Origin: Patiria miniata
Taxonomy: Eukaryota; Echinodermata; Asteroidea; Valvatida; Asterinidae
Assembly: GCF_015706575.1 (NCBI RefSeq)
Contig: NW_024037057.1
Coordinates: 8,923,203 to 8,987,202 of the forward strand
Direction: 5' to 3'
Length of the DNA: 64,000 nucleotides
The position numbers were made by a program, and so were the translations under genes. The notes beneath the pieces were generated by a model, which saw only the letters and a list, made by a program, of their open reading frames with translations, had not been told where the DNA came from and ran no database searches. Every line of letters begins with the position of its first letter. Position 1 is the first letter of the stretch. This document shows, piece by piece, positions 24,501 to 36,500 of the stretch.

Positions 24501-27500
24501 GTGATGGACATAAAAACTAATTTAGTTGTGCTTTCCAATGTAGAAAGAGTGCCTAGCATCTTCAAGGAAGAAGGCCATTATTTTCTTGCAAGTTGCCCTT
24601 TTTTGGTGGTTTGGAGCAGTGAAGGAAAGAGAAATTAATTAGTGCTGTTTCCAGTATGCTGTAATCTTCAGGGAGCAAGCAGGATGATTTTTCTGCGAGC
24701 GCCTCTTTCTGTCAAGATGTGTACTCACCTACTCAAGATATCCTAATGTATGTAAATAAAAATGTACTTCTAGTTTTTTTTTTTCTTCCAATTGGCTCAC
24801 TAAAACTGATTCTTTTTTTCAGAGCCTGTCTACGGCGTTATCAATAAAAAGCGGCCGGCAGACCTCGTCTTGCAAGGAGCGAAGGACACCGGCGAAGGTA
24901 GAACACTCCATTGCAGCATCAGCCGTTCCATGTGCTTCCATAAAACGTCATCTTCTCTCAAATGTTTCTGTCCTTTGATCTCACTTTGTGTCTTTCTCAG
25001 TTCTATGATCAAAGACATTTTTGGAATCAAATCCCACTTTCTGCACCACAGTGTTTCAAATCACACATCTGACACCATTTTTGACCAAATAATTGTCTTG
25101 ACCATATTTGGCCGAAATCATTGTCTCAATCATTTTTGGATCAAATCTTGCATTTTGTTCATATTTGGATCCAATCCCACTTCTGCCACCATATTTGAAT
25201 CACATCCCACTAGTTTTTTTTCTTCCATTTTCTTCTTCTTCGACCAAAAAAATTTTGTGTAATAAACAAGCTTTACTTATAGTAGGGAATGTCAGACAAA
25301 CACCAAATTGTATTAGAAGAGTCTTCAGCATTCCTTAATATGCCCAAGTAGTGACCCTTCCGGTAATCCTGATCATCAACATCCCTCATCTCCTCTGCAA
25401 AACCTTTTCAAAAAGCCATTTGAGGAACTTGTTTTGGAACCTTATTGTGAGGCGTTCTGGCAAAATGAGACAGAACTGGGCAGAGGTTGAAATGAGTGTT
25501 TGCAGGTATTGGGAAAGAGAACAAAATTCTCCTCACAAGACCGTTTGTTGCACATCAGTCGGACATTCAGTTGACAAGTTATGGCTGTTTAAAGTTTGCA
25601 TTTATCGACAAGTCAATAAAGTAAAAATAATGAGAAAAAAGGCCTTTAAACTTTTGAGTTTGGTATACGAGAAAAATGAAAATGCCAATTGTTTTTCCTT
25701 AAAAGCACTTTTATTCCACAATGAACATACTTTTCCTTTAAAGTGTGTGTAGTGGACATATCAAAGATAACAAATATCAATGAATCTGAAGAAAAAAAAA
25801 CACCCCATTCATTTTTTTCGCACTACAACCTAAGCCCAGTACCGTCTCATGTTGCCAGAACGCCTCACAATTAAGCAGAGATTCCCCTTGCTCATCATTA
25901 CCCACAGCATCATTGAAGTCCGTAGAACCTGATAATGGCAAAGTCCAGAAGCTCTGAACCTCTCCCTTAACCTCCTTAAGTCCCTTAACCCTAACCCCCT
26001 AGGCCCTTGTTGCTTACAACCATCCTCAATCCTCCAAAATCCTCCAAAATTTTCCAAAATTTTGCAACTCCGCCTAAATTTTTCAAAATTGTCAGACAGT
26101 CCTGCCTCAAAATGCATTCATCCTCAATCCTCCAAAATCCTCCTCATCCCAAAACTTTGCACTCGTGTTTAAATGAAGGATAACCAACGCCAAATCCTTC
26201 AAAATCATCAGACAGTCCTGCCTCAAAATGCATTCATCCTCAATCCTCCAAAATCCTCTTGTGTTTCAATCACCATTCATCCTCAATCCTCCAGAATCCT
26301 CATTTGATTCAATCACCATTCATCCTCAATCCTCTAGAATCCTCCAAAACCGCCAGGAGGATTTTGGAGGAGTGAGGTGGGTTAGGGTTAATCCTAATTC
26401 AAAAGCCCCCATAATTCTGCAGAACCTTTTTTTTTTTTTTAGCAGGCATGCAACTTTTCCTCGGATCCGCTGATTTCCTCGTATTTTCTCATGAATGCCA
26501 TTACAAATTGAAAAATTCTGTACAAAGTCTTGTGTGGGGTTAGGATTTTTGTTTTGTTTTTTGTTTGGCCTAAATTCCCAGTCGCATGCCTTTTTAAGGT
26601 TAAATTCCCAAATCCTCCCCATTGCTAATCCCAATCCACAACACCCTTAAATCTAGCAGAGCCGGTTATTGTACAGTGTACAGATCCCCCACAAATCCTC
26701 ATTCACCAGCATCCTTAAATCCTGCTGAGCTCATTTGTCATTCTGTAGATATTTGTTTTAGCCTCCCCTCCGGTAATCCTCATCCACAAAATCCTTGAAA
26801 CCTGCCGAGCTTTATGATAAATCCAGAATTCTCAAGCTCCCCCTCCCTCTAATCTAATCCACAAAATCATTTCATCCAGCCTAGCTTGTTTATGATACAA
26901 TCCAGATTTCCCAAACCTCCGTTTCCTACCATCCCATCCAAAGCACTCTTTTATCCCACTTAGCTGATTGCCCCTAATCCCGATTTCCCTAATCACTCCC
27001 TCCCACTAATCCCAATCCACCACCACCCTTGACTCCCGCAGAGCCTACTTACGGCGTAGTCAACAAATCAGGCAAGCCCAGACCGGAACCTCCCCCACGC
27101 CGACGGAACAGCGCCCAATCACAAGGCTCGAAAGACACTGGCGAAGGTATACATAGACACGTAGCCCTGCCGTCACTTTACCACCATGGCTTGCTGTGTG
27201 ACACATTAGCTATGCACCATTCAGATCACTCAAATCCTCACAGATCAGCCAAAATGCAACGCCAGAATTTGTTAGATTGTTAGATTCAGGGCTTCGGAGC
27301 TCATCTATCATTGCCTTACATGGGAATATCAATGAGCCATTTCGGTATTTCAACTGCGAATGCGCACAGTGATATGGCTTACGGGTCATTCGGGATAATA
27401 AAACGCTCATCAAAGGTGCACGAACGCGCAGGGAGACGGGCGCAAGACCTCGTCCCCGAATTTTACGAGCAGAACGAGCGTTCGCGAAGCATCGCGTTAA

Positions 27501-30500
27501 GCCCTGTTCATGCTTCACGCGAAAACGAAAGCGAAGCGAAATTCGTGACCTCAACAATACGTTCGAAGCGCGTCCACCATTGTTGACGACATGAATTTCG
27601 CTTCGCACTTGCTTTCGCGTGAAGTATGAACCTGGCTTCAGCGATCTATCCCGAATAACCTTTGACCTGGACTACTGCATCGAGATACTGAACTGGCTTA
27701 TTGATGAACCTTTTCAGCTTTAAAGTATATATTGCTGTGCGATGCACTTCATGCTGAAAACCATTGCAAATCACTCAAACCCGCCCAGATCTACCAAAAT
27801 CCTACGCCATAGATTTTGATTGACTCGGGACTGTGGAGCTCAGCCGTCTCTGCTTCACATGAGGGTGGAAGCTCCATTTGGTTTTGTTTCCATGTTTAAC
27901 AGCAAGTTAACTCTCCTTTTGTTTGATCAGTCACAGACAGTCAAAACGACAATCCTGTTCACCAGCTATGCAGTGTCAGGTTTCAAATCAGCAATGTCAC
28001 TCATCACACCCATACATGTACTTACCATGCCACATCTAACCACAGGGCCAGATTTGGCAAACATTCATAAACACATAATGCTAATCATTTTTGCTTTGTA
28101 GAAAGGCTGATCTTCAGTTTTCTAAACCATAACTTACGGGGTTTTTCAAAATCTTGGCGCCATGTCTGGCAGGAGTTTTGGTCCTGCAATGAGGGACATG
28201 TAGTCAGTATTATTTACGAAATGAGTATTAAACCAAATGTGTTAACCAGTTCGCGCCGGATGACGTGCATACCCGCAAAGGTTTTGCGGTATTCGGAACA
28301 GATGACGGATAAACACGCAGGGAGCGAGGCCTGGAAATGTCTGTCAGCGACCCGCTTGCAGCGAGCGAGGCCGGAAATATGAGTGTGCTGCTTGAGGGTC
28401 ATGGCTTCAACCCGCCTGGCTTGAGGTCGAGTGAAAATAATCCTTGCCTCGTTTCGTTCTTGTCAAAATAATCCTGGCGTGAACTGGTTAAAGAAAAAAA
28501 TATATTCCATTTGGTGTCGGGGATGAAAAAAACCTCATCAACACTTTTTCCAGATGAGGGCAGAGACCAAGCCAAGCATTTTGAAAACCCTCCAACGTAG
28601 GTTTAACATTATTGAACAGGGTTGGTATACCTTACACGTTGGATCTACACAGCTGCTGGTAGAGGTCCATGCTGTCATTGGTGTTGTTTTAGCAGTGTTG
28701 TATTCGAATAGTTTACAAGTCCTTTCACAAGTCCAGTCGAAAGTCCAGTCACAAGTCCTTTCATAAAGTCAGTCACAAGTAAGGGGATGAACAATGACAA
28801 AGGAATACTTTTTTAACAGTTCATTTGAATAGCTAGTGACTTGACTTGAGACTGAAGGAGTTGTGATGGACTTGCAGGGACTTGTGACGGACTTGTGACG
28901 GACTTGTGATGGACTTGCAGGGATTTGCAGGTACTTGCAGGGACTGGAATGCAACACTGCTTTTGAGTGTACAGTGTAGACTTCAGAGCTTTTCATTTTT
29001 TCAACTCTCATGGTGACATTTTCATTCTTAGATCAGCAAGTGTGCTCGTCAAGCTTCATCCCATGGCCTGCTGTGGTGTGGCTGAACAAAAATTATTCGT
29101 CTGGGCTTTTCTCATGTCTGTAAATTCACCTGTCGGCTAACTTAATCTCCTACTTGTAGATTGCAGAGTTGATATGGACACAGTGATTGAATTGTAGACG
29201 GCATTGTGCCTCACCTACTATGGGATCCGTGCGCCAACAAAAGAAGGCGCGTTTTTACCACTTTTGAGAGCTCCGTAGATGGGGAAAGCAGCGTGCGCGC
29301 GCGTACTGTACTGGTTCACGCACGAAGTACGCACAACTTCCTGAATGTGCAAAAGCTATAGCCACCGCGTCTTCGCGTGAACGTCAGGCGTCGTCGGCGC
29401 GCGAGTACGTTCAAATTCAACTTGCGATGGTCTCCGAGACTAATCCCTGCCTCCAATAACTTTGGATACATTCGAAATACGCAGTGGATGGATCGGGAAC
29501 TAGTCTAGGTCACCCCAACTCTCCTTTTCTGGCCGTTGATGGGGTACTTGTGCACGGAGCCCATACGCACAAGAGCCACGGAAGGACACATAACAAATGT
29601 AGTGGTTGACGTGCAAATTACTTACCTATTTTCAATTAGATGCACACAAACTTGTAGCAGTTTCACATGATCACAAGACATCCGAGTGTAGACACAATTA
29701 GCGCAGATGTACATCTACCTACAGTAATGAGTCACTTTTTCAAAACCCACTTGCGTAGTTGTGCACGAAGCCGATTCATGTAGCTTGGTGCATGACTTAG
29801 CAGCAAGTCTGCTATATCAAAGATTGTTTTCGTACTCAAAAAGCCCTCGACCCCAGATGCCTTCAACAAAACTCACATTGATATTATGTGATTCTGAGCA
29901 TACTCTATAGCCAGCAAATGGCTTTCCATTTTCAAAAACAAATTTACATGCTGCTTGTTTATGTACCCTTAACAATCATGATCTTATCCATATTCACCTT
30001 TTGTTGAACATTTGTCAGGGAAATGTGAAAAAAAGACACAGTCGTGGTGTAATATTGCTGTCTTTAACAACAGGTGACTTATCTGCAGCAGTGCTAAAGC
30101 AAAAACACTCAAAGCAAACTTGACACAAAGAAGAATCATCTATTTTTTTCTGATTGAGTCATTTTCAGTAGCGGCTATGAATAGTGACAGCAATATCTCA
30201 ATGGCAATAATCAAATCCATAGCCAAAAAATGTCAAGTTTGGTAGCAGCCGCTAAGCACATATCTCTCTACCTAGTTGCTCACTGACATCCGGGGCCGCC
30301 GTGGACTAAGCAGGTGAACTAATTCTGCTAACCGCCTATAACTTGAAAATTGAACTTCTCAGATTCTTTCCGTCGTCGTTGTAAAACAGAAGTCAAGCGA
30401 CGATCCCAGGAAGATTCCAGCCGCACCTCGTCAGAAGAAGGTAGAAATTAAAAAACAAAAAAATTGCCGAAGTAAAAAAAGCCTTCACCGCTGCTGTAGT

Positions 30501-33500
30501 TAAATCCAAAAAAGCACCCTTGCTCTTGTCTGTAGTTTAATTTATGTATTTGCTGTAAGCTTTGATGAATCTTTGTGTTCAAAGCTGTTATTAGGTGACT
30601 GAGTGTCTGCTTAAGCTGTATCTAGACAAAGTATGCTGTATTTGTTAGTTGGCATTAATTTGGGGAGACGTGCTTTAGCTTCAGCACAGCTCTGCACTTG
30701 TTTTGTGTAGATTTCTTGAAGGGTTTTAAAACAAGTGTATTGAATTCTGTTGAAGTTGTATACAAGTCACAGATATTTTTGTTGATTTCAAAGCCTCTTT
30801 AGGATCAGTTTGTGGCAGAAATGTAGACCGTGGTTGGACTTGGGTTTTAAAACATTTGTGACTTTATTCCCAGTTAACCGAAGAGATGTCAAAACGAAGA
30901 AGATTGTCGAAATTATCTTTGAAAAATGCATTCAGTTAAATGTTTCATTTGTACGCTTCACTGCTGTCCGGTACGTAAGTGTGACGTCATTTCAACCTAA
31001 ATGATGCCCACTGCACATGGAGTAGCATTGGAACCATTGGAACCAGAAGTAGTGCAAAGTGGCGTGTTTAGCCAATGGGTGCTAGTAATCAGTGGTGCGT
31101 GTGCGTGTGTACGACACAGTCACTTACGAACCGGATAGTTGCAGAGGAAAATATTCTGTGGTATGATGAAAAGCGTGTCTTTAATTTTGCATGAAAGCTT
31201 TTTTTGTGTCAATGATAAACTTGATGATTTCAATAAGTTCAAACAAGAGTCTATTCTGCTGAGGATGTTTTGATTTTGTTTTATTATTCATGTTTTATAT
31301 GAAAGGTTTACATGTACATTAACTAACAACTTTAATTAAGTCAGATAGCTAACAACCTTAGAAAAAGATCCTACTCAAATATTTTTTAAGTCTTATGTTG
31401 TGTTTTATTTTTATCTGATTTTTTTTCAGCAGGAGCATTTCCAAGATGTGCTTTACAATGTTACATTCTTGAGTTCTCATTTTCATCTCCATAATTTAAT
31501 TGCAGAAATTCCAGTAACATAATTGCATATCATTCCACGCAAAGACATGCACATTCCATGTTGCAACATTCACTTTGTAAAACTGTGTGAGATTTCTGCA
31601 GAATTTCTGTAAAACATTGACATTCTGTAAAAATAATCCAGAATGAAAAAATACATTTGGAGTGGGGAAGTCTGAAAACATCCTCACAAAAATTATCATG
31701 ACATGAAGTCTTCTATAATCTACTGAAATTCTGTAGAAATTCTCCAGATGTTTTACAAACGTATACTGATTTAATTTCCCTACCATGCTTACCCTATCCA
31801 ACAGTTATTTCTAGTATTGACCCAGTTTTAAATGAATCTGATTTTTTTCCCAGGGCATCTTTACACAGATCCTGAAGGAAGGACTTGGAAAAAAAAAAGA
31901 GGTCTTGATATAGACCAATCCGGTCACAGCATCAATTCTATCATGAAGGCTCACTACTTTTTTACTACAATGTATTCAATGTAATACTACAATGTATACA
32001 ATGTAATACTGCAATGTATACAATGCAATACTACAATGTATACAATGTAATACTGCAATGTATACAATGTAATACTGCAATGTATACAATGCAATACTAC
32101 AATGTATACAATGTAATACTACAATGTATACAATGTTATACTACAATGTATACAATAATGTATACAGTGTAATACTACAATGTATACAATGTAATACTAC
32201 AATGTATACAGTGTAACACCACAATGTATACAATGTAACACCACAATGTATACAATGTAACACCACAATGTATACAATGTAATTCTACAGTATACAATGT
32301 AATACTACAATGTGATACTACATTGTATACAATGTAATACTACAATGTATACAATGTAATACTACAGTGTATACAGTGTGAATCTGGTGATTGACTATAA
32401 ATTAATGCCAAGTAATTGTTAATGTTTTCCATGACAGGGAGGCGTCAGCGTCGTAGCCTCAGCCGCAGCCTGAGTCGCTCTTCCTCCACTCGCAGCTCAG
32501 AGGCTGAGGATGAACAAGGTTGATCATTGGTTTCTGCTGGTACCCATCACCCGTGAACCGGGGACACTGATGCAGGCTAATAAAGGCCATCAAATGTGGC
32601 ATCTTACAAAATCAGACAAATTTGGGCATTCTCTGAATTGAACTGAGAAAAACTGAAGAAACAAAAAACAAAATCAAAATTAAACCATTTACTTGTTTAC
32701 TATCAAATTGTAAAGGCCCTTTATCCAGGATAGTTATTACCCACAATGCTTTGCCTGTTCTCATAAAATCCTGTGATTTTTCATTAGCCTGTACCAGCAG
32801 TCTTGGGTGAAAAATAGTGGACTTGACTGCCATCATTTTGGCAGGGGTGTGAAATCTCGGCTTTAAAGCTGATTTCAGCTTTTTTTGTTTTGGATTCCAG
32901 CTTTTTCTCCTCACTTGCTGTGCACAAAAGTATAGGAGATTTCCAAAGTTCAGCTTTCTTACACCTTTTCCAGCTGTTTTCAACTATTTTTATCAGTGGT
33001 CACTCACACCCCTGTTTTTACTTAAAAATTGTTGTTTTGGCTCGTTGACTTTTTAACTTTTTTTTGCAATTCCATATTGAGCTTTGAGAGAGGCTCAAGC
33101 GCAAAATAGTCTGGTGCTTGATTAAACTCATACATTTACTCAATACTTGGCTTCAGGATATCTGACCAAAATGGATGCCTGACCAAGATGTTGGCAATAA
33201 AAAATCATACCTGGTTTTTTTTTTTGGTTTTTTTGCAACAGAAGCTTTTTACTTTTGTTCAATTTCATATAAAATGTTGTGTCATAATTCACGCTACCAT
33301 GGGGTACTCGTTTTGGGGGTTAATGAACAAGCTAAAATCAGCTTTTCAGAAGTTTGTGTTGTCATTTGTTTTGGTTTTCGATTGGCTGTTATTTTTTTCG
33401 TGCAAATAATAAACAACTGAAAGGGGAGTGCTGTGTGCAAAACATTTCAGCATGTCATATCTCACTTATTCTTGTTTTGAAATTTGGAATTAAAAAATCA

Positions 33501-36500
33501 CAATATTCTTGTGACAACTTTAATTTTTCAAACAGTGTCCAAAAAAACGAATCTGCTAAAAATCATAAATATTCAAGTAACTGAACTATTGAAAAAAATG
33601 GCTCCATAAAACTTATGATTTATAAATGGAAAAATGTTTTTATTTTATTTATTTGCTTGGTATGAGATTTAAAATACCATGTATACGCTGGGTATCACAT
33701 CCAGAATATACTGAAAAAAACATGAGCCTCTTGATTTGTGTTCGTGCTGCTAACTCATCATTTTAAATCCAACAGGAGAGGATAAAATCTGCTTACTCAT
33801 TTGTTTGATTTCATCTCATTTTGGCTTTTGAGTTCTTTAGAGCCTTACCTGCCGTGTACTAATGCCAGTTTCTTTCCAACAGTATGGTTATTTCTACAAG
33901 ACAAGGCCTCGAGAAAAGTTCACATCAGAGATAAAGAAAATCCAGCTTGCTTCATTTTGTTGACATTTTTCTTTTCACTTTAAAATGAGAGTAAAGGAAG
34001 ATGATATTGTTGTTAAAAGTAATGTACAACATTTGCAAACATCAAGAAACAAAACTACCAAATTATTATGAAATACCTTACTTGACTGAAAGTGAATAAA
34101 AGTCTCATGCATCTTGTGAAATCGTGGCACCTGGTGTGCTGTCATTTATTATTCATTATCAGATGGTCAGCCGACTTTTTCAAATACTGCCCCCAATTTA
34201 CCAAATTTATTTAGTCCACATTTTGTTTGTAATCGGTTACACATCTGTGTACGGGTGCAAGCCAGCTAGTCTGGTTCCCTGACCTGACAATTCCCTGACC
34301 TGACAATTCTGTTTTATCTGAAGTAGGGTCAGGGGACCAGACTACAAAAACAACATTTTTTCTTGGTTTTTCCAGCATCTGTGAACACAAAACTACAAGT
34401 CAGTGTAACAATATTTGCTATATAATACTAACTCCCCAAATCCATCCATTTCTGAAAATTACAGCACAAGCAAATGTTGTATATTACCTTTAAGAAATAT
34501 CAGATCATGGATTCTGCATTGACGCCAGAACCTCCATTCTCACTCTCATTTTGTTTAGTGGCAGGCCACATTTTTATTTCATATCATTTATCATTTTAAT
34601 AAACTTTTCAGTCTCTTACCTACATTATCTTCTATCAGGCAACTTTTTAGTCCTTGCATGTTGGACTTACAGGCGGAGTTTTCAAGTTTGTTCTTAAAAA
34701 TCTGTTGGATCTTAAAATATACGTCATTGGAAGTAAAGAGCACATCACGTAATCTTGTTGCAAGAATACAGTCCTTTCGATGTCAATGACGCAGTGTGAC
34801 ATTTGTTTTGTAATCATCGGGGAAAACAAATTTACTTTTCTCCAAATGCTGTAGTGTAGTTTATATTTCTTTGCTTATAATCCACTGGATCTGTTTTGTA
34901 ACCTACACTATGTATTTTTATTTTAACTGATGAAAAAAAAATCTGGAAATTAATGTCAAGACCAAGAAAAATTGTGTGATAAATGTAATATACAAATAAT
35001 GAATGTTTATAAGCCCTTACCAAAATTAATTTCATCAGGTGACAAATTGAAAGTTTCACCAAATGAAATTATTCTTTCCATTGCACGAATGTTAAACATT
35101 CATTATTTGTTTTATACAACACCTGAATAAATCCTCGTCATCTAATAGGTCATCAGAGCTTCCAGAGTGTAGCCGTGCAATGGAACTTCTATTTACCGTG
35201 GAATAGAACTTCTATTTTTGCAGTGCGGCTTGGATTTGAGTTGGGACAAATAATTTAGTGATATGTGATCAACGACCCACCTATCAGATAACTAGGATTT
35301 GAGGTGTTGTATAATTGATAACAAGAATTTTCACACAAAAACACGTCATTTTTTTCCAATTCTGTGCATGGCACCCCCATTGAATTGGTCTCAGATCTAG
35401 TATCATGATTTATAAGTGCTTGTAGCGAAGTTTACGTTTTAATTTCGCTCTTAAAAAAAAGAAGTCAACTGAGCCAAATCATAGCATTCATTTGCTGAGA
35501 TGGTTTTGGGCTCTTACAGATGTTGAGTTTTAATCGTCAGCAATTTTGCTATCATCGCTACACAAGGAAACAAAACATATCACTGCGTTTATTTTGCAAA
35601 AAAAAATTGTTCACTTGCAGTGTCAAAGACAGTGTCATCTGTAAAAGCTGTTTTGTTTGTTAACCCCTTTTTTCTTTTAAATAATAAAAAAAAAATATAA
35701 TAGCTTCTTTTATTTTTTACTCTGATCAGGATTTGTGGAGAACATCATTTACGACAGAGGTCCTGGGAATGGTAAGATTTATGTCAAGGATGTGTGAAGT
35801 GAAAGGAAGACCTTTGTTTTCTTAAGTTTAGTTGTAGTTTTCTTGGCTTCTGCCAAACGCTGGTTGGCAAGTCTAGTAAAGCTGGTCCCAGGGGGGTTGA
35901 GGGGGACGTCCCCCCCCCCCCCCCGCCCCCTCCAGCCATCTCCAGTGGACAGATGGGCATGCCCCCTGGTGCGCCCCCCCCCCCCTCCATTTGAAATCTT
36001 GCATTGCACAAAAAACAATATGCATGTGTCTCTCCCCCCCCCCCCCCTAGAAATTTAACCCTAGCTACGTTGCTGTCCAGAGCACACAAAATTCTATTCA
36101 AGAGATTCAGAATGGCCATTCACTAGAAGTCCTTCATGCTGATGGTAAACACAATGGGCCGGATTTATCCCAGTCAGTGGCACTACAGGGTAATCCTATA
36201 CAATAGCACTGCCCGACTCACAAGTGACAGTCAGTCAGCCAGCCAGTCAGATAGATGATAGGGACCAGCAAGTATTAGTAAGGTAAAGGGGACGAACCTG
36301 TGTTCACAGGAACGGAGTGCCCATCTCTCATTAGCAATTGGGCCAGACTCATATGCTGCTGTGGGGGATCGCCACACCTCCTCTAAGCGAGTCTGTTACC
36401 CTCCCAGTATTGAATAATGCCGGTACCCATTACACACCTGTATTGAGAGGAGTAATTGAGGTAAAATGCCTTACTCAAGGGCACAACACACATGGCCACT

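Larger units (their letters stand above)
27147..30362 (+). other. Intron of 3.2 kb
   Basis: Contains a foldback (27500-27645), a TTAACCAGTTC MITE (28242-28491), a TTGTGA minisatellite (28690-28935) and a CpG-rich block (29220-29600). The remainder, including 29600-30362, is ordinary AT-rich sequence. Confidence 0.6.

Noticed and set aside
28554..28607. Possible extra RhoGAP tail exon (acceptor ttttccag at 28553, good GTAGGT donor)
   Set aside because: It would start in phase 1 but end in phase 2, breaking frame with w17; the phase-1 donor position follows a stop.
31966..32377. CRISPR-like appearance of regularly repeated units
   Set aside because: Eukaryotic context, direct units without unique spacers; an ordinary minisatellite.
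35784..36119. Gly-rich minus-strand frames
   Set aside because: Translations of poly-C tracts.
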